A DNA stretch of 35,735 nucleotides from the NCBI GenBank assembly GCA_022792335.1, contig JAAWAV010000009.1, positions 1 to 35,735 on the forward strand, read 5' to 3'. Positions 30,067 to 35,735 of this stretch are shown one piece after another. Within the stretch, counting starts at the first letter, position 1. Every line of letters begins with the position of its first letter. A program made the translations under genes and the position numbers. This DNA is from Lachnospiraceae bacterium. Lineage in GTDB: Bacteria; Bacillota; Clostridia; Lachnospirales; Lachnospiraceae. Under the pieces are notes generated by a model. That model saw only the letters and a list, made by a program, of their open reading frames with translations. It had not been told where the DNA came from and did no database searches.

Positions 30067-31518
30067 ATGTCAGATAATTATGATGAAATAAAAGAGAAAG
30101 AAAATTCGGAGGAAAATCCGGAAGAGGAATATGAAAAAGTCTGCTTTGTATGCAGACGTCCGGAGAGCCGGACGAAAAAAATGATCACTATGCCCGGAAA
30201 TATCAGCATTTGTCCGGAGTGTATGCAGAAGGCTTTTGACAGTTTTGATCAGAATGGAGCAGGAGCAGGGCTTCCTCTTCCTGGAAACGGACAGGCTGGC
30301 AGCCTTGATCTGTCGGCTCTTTCGAATCTGCCGGGAGTAGGATTTATCAATTTGGCGGATTTAACTGGCGGAGAGCGGGAGATTCCCAAAAAACAGAAGT
30401 TGAAAAAGAAAAAAGAGAAAAAAGAAAAGGTTCCTTTTGACAGAAAGGCAATCCCGGCGCCCCATGAGATTAAGCGAATGCTGGATGAATATGTGGTCGG
30501 GCAGGAGCAGGCGAAAAAGGCGATTTCTGTGGCTGTTTACAACCACTACAAGCGAGTCGGTTCTGACAGCGGCGACGGTGTGGAGATTGAAAAATCCAAT
30601 ATGCTTCTTTTGGGACCTACCGGAAGCGGGAAAACATATTTGGTAAAGACTCTGGCGAAGCTTTTAAACGTGCCGCTTGCTATCGCGGACGCCACTTCTT
30701 TGACGGAGGCGGGGTATATTGGCGATGACATTGAAAGTGTGGTTTCCAAGCTTTTGCAGGCAGCCGGGAATGATGTGGAAAAGGCAGAGCAGGGAATTAT
30801 CTATATTGACGAAATTGACAAAATAGCGAAAAAACGTAACAGCAATACCAGAGATGTCAGCGGAGAATCCGTACAGCAGGAGCTTCTTAAGATGCTGGAA
30901 GGCAGCGAGGTGGAGGTTCCGGTGGGCTCCAACAGTAAGAATGCCATGGTACCCATGACCACAGTGAATACCAACAACATTCTGTTTATCTGCGGGGGTG
31001 CGTTCCCCGATCTGGAAGAGATTATCAAAGAGCGGCTGACGAAAGAGTCGTCTATCGGTTTTCGTGCAGAGCTTCGGGATAAATATGACAAAGATGAAAA
31101 CCTTCTGTGCAAAGCGGAGGTGGAAGATCTGAAGAAATTTGGTATGATTCCCGAATTTTTAGGGAGACTTCCGATTCTGGTATCTTTGGAGGCGCTGACA
31201 AAAGACTTTATGGTCCGGATCCTGAAGGAGCCGAAGAATGCTATCTTGCGCCAGTATGAGAAGCTGCTTCGGATGGATGAAGTCCAGCTCGTTTTTGAGG
31301 AGGAGGCGTTAGAGTCTATTGCTGAAAAGGCGTTGGAGCGTCATACGGGAGCCAGAGCGCTTAGGGCTATCCTGGAGGAGTACATGTTGGATATTATGTA
31401 TGAGATACCAAAAGACGATAACATCGGCCGGGTAACGATTACAAAGGCATATATTGAAAAAACAGGAGGCCCTCTGATTGACATGCGGGGGGTTATGAGG
31501 CTGGGCGTTCAGGCATAA
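30067..31518 (+). CDS. ClpX-type AAA+ unfoldase, divergent paralogue
   Basis: The 483-residue protein unfolds substrates for the ClpP peptidase. Its zinc-binding domain has Cys26, Cys29, Cys49 and Cys52; Walker A is GPTGSGKT (183-190), the pore-1 loop GYIG (216-219), Walker B IIYIDEID (244-251), and the sensor-2 motif GARALR (428-433). The ClpP-docking IGF loop is intact (SSIGFRAEL, 330-332). Two features are unusual: a long linker (about 62-128) with a Lys/Glu block between zinc domain and AAA+ module, and the pore-2 RKH loop region (about 284-295) reads PVGSNSKNAM instead of a RKHP-containing loop. It is not next to clpP or tig, unlike most Firmicute clpX genes. Start at 30067 has AGAGGAG about 7 nt upstream. 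Confidence 0.88.
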   Translation: MSDNYDEIKEKENSEENPEEEYEKVCFVCRRPESRTKKMITMPGNISICPECMQKAFDSFDQNGAGAGLPLPGNGQAGSLDLSALSNLPGVGFINLADLTGGEREIPKKQKLKKKKEKKEKVPFDRKAIPAPHEIKRMLDEYVVGQEQAKKAISVAVYNHYKRVGSDSGDGVEIEKSNMLLLGPTGSGKTYLVKTLAKLLNVPLAIADATSLTEAGYIGDDIESVVSKLLQAAGNDVEKAEQGIIYIDEIDKIAKKRNSNTRDVSGESVQQELLKMLEGSEVEVPVGSNSKNAMVPMTTVNTNNILFICGGAFPDLEEIIKERLTKESSIGFRAELRDKYDKDENLLCKAEVEDLKKFGMIPEFLGRLPILVSLEALTKDFMVRILKEPKNAILRQYEKLLRMDEVQLVFEEEALESIAEKALERHTGARALRAILEEYMLDIMYEIPKDDNIGRVTITKAYIEKTGGPLIDMRGVMRLGVQA

Positions 31519-31550
31519 GATGATATAATAAATCCTGAAGGTTTAGGTAG

Positions 31551-33314
31551 ATGGAAAAAAGGACGGTGCAAAACGAACGATTGTCACAGACGGCGTTGCC
31601 CGAGGAGAAGCCTTCCGAAGCAACGGAGGAGTGTCGCAGACGGATCCTGTCGGAGGACTATGAGGACTTTATCTTTCCGGTAGATCGGCTTGACCCGGAG
31701 ATGGCTCTTTCCAGGATTTTTTGTGTGGAGCAGGTTTCTGATACCATGTCGGTGATTCACGTCGGCAAAGAACTATTACCGCCTCTGTCCGTGCAGTTTT
31801 ATAATTATGCGGCCATTCCGAGGCTTTATGGGTTGACGGATGTGACGAATATGGAGGCCTCCGGGATATTGCGGGCCAGGAACCAGCCAGTACTGAGTCT
31901 GGACGGCGCAGGGGTATTAATCGGTCTCATTGATACGGGGATTGATTACGAAAATCAGGCGTTTATGGATCCGGCAGGCAAAACAAGAATCTTGCGTATC
32001 TGGGATCAAACAGTACAGACAGGAAAATTGCCAGAAGGATTTCAGTACGGCAGTGAGTATACAAAAGAAGAGATTGACGAGGCGATTGCTTCGTCAGATG
32101 CTCTTTCACTGGTGCCGTCGGTGGATGAGGAAGGTCATGGAACCTTTCTGGCTTCCATAGCGGCCGGCAGCGATTTGCCGGAGGAAGAGTTTACAGGAGC
32201 GGCTCCTGGCGCTTTCATTGCCATGGTGAAACTGAAGCCGGCCAAAGAATACCTACGACAGTATTTTTTGATCAGGGAAGATGCGGTTGCCTATCAGGAG
32301 AGCGATCTGATGATGGGAGTCCGTTACCTGATGGAGCTAAAAGAACGGCTTTCCATGCCCCTGGTGCTCCTCCTGGGAGTGGGGACTAACTGGGGCGATC
32401 ACGCTGGAAATGCACCTTTAGGCTGCATGCTCAATTCAGCGGCGAAACTTATCGGAAATGCGGTGGTGATTGCGGCGGGGAATGAATCCAACCGCGCGCA
32501 CCATTATTTTGGGAACATCAGCGCTGAGGGTGGAAGTGAGTATGTGGAAATTCGCGTTCCCCAGAATGAGAATGGGATTACCATGGAGCTGTGGGCGGAG
32601 GCACCGGAAGTATACAGCGTGCAGGTTCTCTCACCTACGGGAGAAAGTACTGGACGGGTGGTGCCGAGGCTGAATTTAAACAGTGTCTTTCAATTTACCA
32701 TGGAAAAGACAGTGATTTACGTGGATTACCAACTCATTGAGCAGGAGTCAGGAAGCACGGTGGTACGGATGCGCATGGCGGATCCGACACCGGGGATCTG
32801 GACTTTAGTGGTTTATAATGAACAGTATACGGATGGAAGGTTTCATATCTGGCTGCCTATGGAGGGATTTGTAGAAGAAGACACCGCGTTTTTACGGCCG
32901 AACCCGGATACGACCCTGACAGTGCCTTCATCGGCGGAGGGGCCGATTACGTTTGGCGCCGATAATCACAGACAGAACAGTGTCTATATTCATTCCGGGC
33001 GGGGCTATACGAGAACCGATCGCATCAAACCGGATTTGGTGGCGCCAGGGGTGGATATCTACGGAGCGCTGCCCGGAGGAAGGTTTGGAACGAAGAGCGG
33101 AACCAGCGTGGCGGCGGCTCATGGAGCCGGCGCCGCCGCCCTCCTTCTGGAGTGGGGCATTTTGCAGGGGAATTATAGAGGAATGAGAACCAAAGATATC
33201 AAAAGCCTGATGATACGCGGGGCGATTCGGAGCAGAAGCGCATCCTATCCGAATCGTGCCACCGGATATGGGGCGTTGGATGTTTTTCGTATTTTTGAAA
33301 CGATATCGCTTTAA
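31551..33314 (+). CDS. S8 subtilisin-family protease, Csp-like, no signal peptide
   Basis: The 587-residue protein is a subtilisin with an apparently intact triad: Asp128 (LIGLIDTGIDYE), His196 (DEEGHGTFLA) and Ser519 (SGTSVAAAHG), plus an oxyanion Asn in AAGNESN. It lacks a signal peptide and has a long insert domain (about 330-455) before the Ser region. This is the layout of Csp germination proteases of clostridia, which cleave pro-SleC in spores, but many gut clostridia carry several paralogues of unknown role. No sleC is nearby. The N-terminal 110 residues may be a prodomain. The start has a modest AAGG/TAGG site. Confidence 0.9.
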   Translation: MEKRTVQNERLSQTALPEEKPSEATEECRRRILSEDYEDFIFPVDRLDPEMALSRIFCVEQVSDTMSVIHVGKELLPPLSVQFYNYAAIPRLYGLTDVTNMEASGILRARNQPVLSLDGAGVLIGLIDTGIDYENQAFMDPAGKTRILRIWDQTVQTGKLPEGFQYGSEYTKEEIDEAIASSDALSLVPSVDEEGHGTFLASIAAGSDLPEEEFTGAAPGAFIAMVKLKPAKEYLRQYFLIREDAVAYQESDLMMGVRYLMELKERLSMPLVLLLGVGTNWGDHAGNAPLGCMLNSAAKLIGNAVVIAAGNESNRAHHYFGNISAEGGSEYVEIRVPQNENGITMELWAEAPEVYSVQVLSPTGESTGRVVPRLNLNSVFQFTMEKTVIYVDYQLIEQESGSTVVRMRMADPTPGIWTLVVYNEQYTDGRFHIWLPMEGFVEEDTAFLRPNPDTTLTVPSSAEGPITFGADNHRQNSVYIHSGRGYTRTDRIKPDLVAPGVDIYGALPGGRFGTKSGTSVAAAHGAGAAALLLEWGILQGNYRGMRTKDIKSLMIRGAIRSRSASYPNRATGYGALDVFRIFETISL

Positions 33315-33362
33315 GAGATGTATTAAGGGATATATTTGTACCAGGGATAAGGAGGACTGCCT

Positions 33363-34043
33363 GTGGGAGAGAAAAAATTTGTGCCGGTGATCGAGGGAAA
33401 CTTAAGAAAGCACATGGTACTTTTGCCGGAAATCATTGAGGAAGCCAGTGGAATCCGCATTTTCGGAAAGCTGATTAAATCGCTGGTTTTTACAACAGAT
33501 ATTGCCATTATCAGAAACTGCAACGCCAATGCAGTGATGGCGGTGTATCCTTTTACGCCGCAGCCGATTATCACCCACGCGTTGATTACTTCTTCCGATC
33601 TTCCGGTATTTTGCGGGGTGGGAGGAGGTACCACGACAGGGAGACGCGTGACCAGCCTGGCAGAGGACGCAGAATTTCAGGGGGCTCACGGGGTTGTGGT
33701 AAATGCGCCCACTCCGAATGAGACGCTGGAGTATCTGAGGAAAAAGGTGGAGGTTCCCATTGTAATCACCGTAGTTTCCGGAAAGACGGACATTGGGAAA
33801 CGACTGGAGAGCGGCGCTTCCATCCTGAATGTATCAGGGGCAGAAAAGACGCCTGAGATTGTGGCGAAAATCAGAAAAGAGTTTCCGGAAGTGCCGATTA
33901 TCGCCACAGGGGGAAATACGGATGACAGCATCAGAAGGACCATTGCTGCAGGCGCCAACGCGATCACCTATACTCCACCCACAAATGGCGAAATCTTTAA
34001 AGACATGATGAACAAATACCGGCAGGAGAAATACATTATTTAG
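33363..34043 (+). CDS. TIM-barrel protein of unknown function, GTG start
   Basis: The 226-residue protein looks like a small (beta/alpha)8 barrel: repeated strand-helix pattern, and near the C-terminus VPIIATGGNTDDSIRRTIAAGANAI (178-202), which is a phosphate-binding strand 7/8 signature as in NanE, ThiE, TrpF or PdxJ-like barrels. A conserved-looking VFCGVGGGTTTGRRV (82-96) and NAPTPNETLEYL are not ones I can assign. The start is GTG at 33363, with GGAGG (33351-33355) 7 nt upstream. It follows the subtilisin gene by 48 bases and is probably cotranscribed. Its end overlaps the convergent lspA by 8 bases. Confidence 0.75.
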   Translation: MGEKKFVPVIEGNLRKHMVLLPEIIEEASGIRIFGKLIKSLVFTTDIAIIRNCNANAVMAVYPFTPQPIITHALITSSDLPVFCGVGGGTTTGRRVTSLAEDAEFQGAHGVVVNAPTPNETLEYLRKKVEVPIVITVVSGKTDIGKRLESGASILNVSGAEKTPEIVAKIRKEFPEVPIIATGGNTDDSIRRTIAAGANAITYTPPTNGEIFKDMMNKYRQEKYII

Positions 34044-34497
34044 TAAAAAAACTGTAAATAGCAGTCAGTACTGCACCAATCAGAAGAAAGAAATCCGCGA
34101 TATTGAAAATAATATGGCGGATTTTTTTTCTTTTACGGAAAAGAGCAGGCATCCGGAGATAGTCCACAACATAACCGCGGGAAAAACGATCATAGAGATT
34201 GGAAGCAGCTCCGCCGGCAAGACAGGCGATTCCAAATCGTTCCAGATTTCCGGACTTTTTCGTCAGAAGTCGGAGAAACCAGAGGAAAAGTGGAATGGCC
34301 GTCAGACAGCAGATAATCCGCACCACTTTCGGATGACGGTCAAAGCGATTCAACATGAAACCATAGTTGTGATGCTTTTCCAGAAGGACGCCGCCCTTTA
34401 ACCGGATAGGAAAGACGGCGTCATTTTGGGCTTCTACTTGTTTTTTGATAAAAAGATCCAGGCTGAAAATGCATATGGCAAAAAACAGACAGATCAT
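34036..34497 (-). CDS. lspA: Lipoprotein signal peptidase (signal peptidase II) LspA, divergent
   Basis: The 153-residue membrane protein should remove signal peptides from prolipoproteins. Four hydrophobic segments are visible, and the two catalytic aspartates are in GGAASNLYDRFSRGYVVDYL (Asp112) and FNIADFF (Asp135). The early NYGFMLN matches the family NxG motif. The start at 34497 has GGAG 5 nt upstream; an earlier in-frame ATG lies inside galU and is rejected. It follows galU by 10 bases and is probably cotranscribed, an unusual partner since lspA is more often next to rluD or ileS. It may be a second LspA. Confidence 0.85.
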   Translation of the reverse strand: MICLFFAICIFSLDLFIKKQVEAQNDAVFPIRLKGGVLLEKHHNYGFMLNRFDRHPKVVRIICCLTAIPLFLWFLRLLTKKSGNLERFGIACLAGGAASNLYDRFSRGYVVDYLRMPALFRKRKKIRHIIFNIADFFLLIGAVLTAIYSFFTK

Positions 34498-34507
34498 AAA
34501 GACTCCT

Positions 34508-35404
34508 TTACAAAGTGGCGGCCAGGTCCTTGATATAGGAAGCGACGGAATCGTGGAGATCTTCTCTGTGAAGGGCAAAGTCCAGAGTGGCCTGGATAAA
34601 ACCGAATTTATCTCCTACATCATAGCGATGCCCTTCAAAATCATAGGAATAGACGGCCTGTGCATACATCAATCGCTTGATTGCATCCGTAAGCTGGATT
34701 TCCCCGCCTGCTCCTGCTCCCTGAGTCTCCAGATAATCGAAAATTTCCGGTTTCAGAACATACCGTCCCAAAACGGCCAGGTTGCTGGGGGCGTCCTTCA
34801 GATTGGGCTTTTCTACCATATCATATAGTTTTTTCAGACGAGTCGCCTCCGCAAACTGGTGAATGGAAGGCGCGACGATGCCATATTTATGGACCTGACT
34901 ATCCTCCACTTGTTGAACGCCCACAACAGATGCGCCCATTTTTTCATAAGCATCGATGAGCTGTCTGAGGGCCGGCTTGCCGCCCTCGTTGATCACTACG
35001 TCGTCGCCCAGAAGCACAGCGAAGGGTTCGTTTCCAATAAAAGACTTTGCACAGAGAATGGCATGTCCCAGGCCCTTGGGCTCTTTTTGACGCACATAAT
35101 AGATATTGGCGAGGCCTGCGATGCTGTCAATTAAATCAGCCTCAGCCTGTTTTCCGGATTCCAGAAGCCTGGCCTCCAGTTCATAATTTTTGTCGAAATG
35201 ATTTTCCATACAATGTTTGTTGGAATTGGTAATAATCAAAATTTCTTCGATCCCACTATTCACTGCTTCTTCCACAATATATTGGACTGTAGGGATATCC
35301 ACAATAGGAAGCATCTCTTTAGGAATGGCTTTCGTGGCAGGAAGAAAACGGGTGCCAAGGCCGGCGGCAGGAATTACAGCCTTTTTTACAGGTAGGTTTT
35401 TCAT
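34508..35404 (-). CDS. galU: UTP-glucose-1-phosphate uridylyltransferase
   Basis: The 298-residue cytosolic enzyme makes UDP-glucose from UTP and glucose 1-phosphate. It has the nucleotide-binding GLGTRFLPATKAIPKEMLP (15-33), LLGDDVV (metal Asp), the GGEIQLTDAI loop and VEKP. Length is typical of GalU. UDP-glucose feeds polysaccharide and glycolipid synthesis, and could supply the family 2 glycosyltransferase at the left of the window, though nothing links them directly. The start at 35404 has GGAG upstream, and a promoter with an extended -10 precedes it. Confidence 0.96.
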   Translation of the reverse strand: MKNLPVKKAVIPAAGLGTRFLPATKAIPKEMLPIVDIPTVQYIVEEAVNSGIEEILIITNSNKHCMENHFDKNYELEARLLESGKQAEADLIDSIAGLANIYYVRQKEPKGLGHAILCAKSFIGNEPFAVLLGDDVVINEGGKPALRQLIDAYEKMGASVVGVQQVEDSQVHKYGIVAPSIHQFAEATRLKKLYDMVEKPNLKDAPSNLAVLGRYVLKPEIFDYLETQGAGAGGEIQLTDAIKRLMYAQAVYSYDFEGHRYDVGDKFGFIQATLDFALHREDLHDSVASYIKDLAATL

Positions 35405-35441
35405 GGCAAAGACTCCTTATTCATAGTGTATTCATAATATT

Positions 35442-35480
35442 TGATAGGTCTATCATAACAGTCAGAAAGTGAAAAGTAAA
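35442..35480 (-). promoter_or_regulatory. galU promoter with palindrome at the start site
   Basis: On the minus strand: TTTACT (plus 35475-35480), 17 nt, TATGAT (plus 35452-35457) with a TGT extension just before it. A palindrome TGATAGgtCTATCA (35442-35455) overlaps the -10 box and start site and may be an operator. Confidence 0.55.
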
Positions 35481-35507
35481 GAAGGGCTTAAAAATTTAAA
35501 AATGTCC

Positions 35508-35537
35508 TTGACAAACCATATTCTGGTATGATATATT
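35508..35537 (+). promoter_or_regulatory. First tandem promoter of a putative rRNA operon
   Basis: TTGACA (35508-35513), 18 nt, TATATT (35532-35537). A TATGAT with TGG extension overlaps. It points out of the window to the right. Confidence 0.5.
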
Positions 35538-35604
35538 GAATACCCACGGCAAGAAACACAGAAAAAATTATGAAAAAAGGCCTGGAAAAAAATTAAAAAA
35601 GTTG

Positions 35605-35735
35605 TTGACAGAAAATGACAACTGTGCTAAGATATAGAAGTTGTCGCTGAGAACAACAACGAGAACAAAACAAAGAATCAAAAAGAACCTTGATAACTGA
35701 ACAGTATATTCCAACCCCTGAAATTTCTTAAAAGA
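35605..35735 (+). promoter_or_regulatory. Second tandem promoter and leader, probable start of an rRNA operon
   Basis: TTGACA (35605-35610), 17 nt, TAAGAT (35628-35633), then an A-rich leader without any reading frame. The leader contains ACCTTGATAACTGAACAG near 35687-35704, closely like the CCTTGAAAACTGAACA element that precedes 16S rRNA genes in many clostridia and bacilli. Tandem promoters and this leader suggest that 16S rRNA begins shortly after the window ends (inference; the rRNA itself is not visible). Confidence 0.6.

Overview
The window reads as a chromosomal segment of an anaerobic Firmicute, most likely a gut-type clostridium of the Lachnospiraceae (inference). The grounds are strong AGGAGG-type ribosome sites with short spacers, the dnaX-ybaB-recR block, a cytosolic Csp-like subtilisin, an AzlCD pair, a DUF134/NifX fusion, and an rRNA-type leader at the right edge. 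No tRNA, CRISPR array or complete mobile element was found. The only mobile DNA is the end of an integrative element at the left edge.

Layout. 1-340: C-terminus of a Tn916-type tyrosine integrase with repeats that look like an element end. 418-3460: low-molecular-weight tyrosine phosphatase, a membrane family 2 glycosyltransferase, and a DUF134/NifX fusion with a His/Cys-rich tail whose promoter carries a 12-bp-arm dyad. 3591-8077 (minus strand): a five-gene sugar operon made of a PMI-like cupin isomerase, a tagatose/allulose 3-epimerase-type TIM barrel, an RpiB/LacAB isomerase, DhaK and DhaL. It looks like a route for a short or rare ketose, with kinase, epimerase and isomerases but no DhaM and no local transporter. 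8365-8895: a secreted Pro-rich repeat protein with a His-rich tail.

9006-21619: the most interesting region. An FCD-type GntR regulator is surrounded by an Ldh_2 dehydrogenase, a malic enzyme, a LarA-like (DUF2088) racemase, an SDR, and an operon of DapA-like lyase, LivKHMGF transporter and FAH-family hydrolase. The 11-mer CATCAGACAAT or a close relative lies on or beside the core promoter of all of these transcription units, so they form a local regulon. I infer a complete but unassigned pathway for a carboxylate (2-hydroxy acid or sugar acid): uptake by LivKHMGF, stereochemical inversion and oxidation by the LarA-like protein, Ldh_2 and SDR, C-C cleavage by the DapA-like lyase and FAH protein, and malic enzyme to connect the C4 and C3 pools. 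A second FCD regulator follows at 21837.

22708-35404: mostly housekeeping genes. These are a phosphofructokinase with unusual active-site residues, dnaX-ybaB-recR, azlCD (minus), a small membrane protein, an HtrA protease, a ClpX-like unfoldase lacking the usual RKH loop, a Csp-like S8 protease, an unassigned TIM-barrel protein, and lspA and galU (minus). The last ~230 bases hold tandem promoters and a leader that resemble the start of an rRNA operon whose 16S gene would begin just outside the window.
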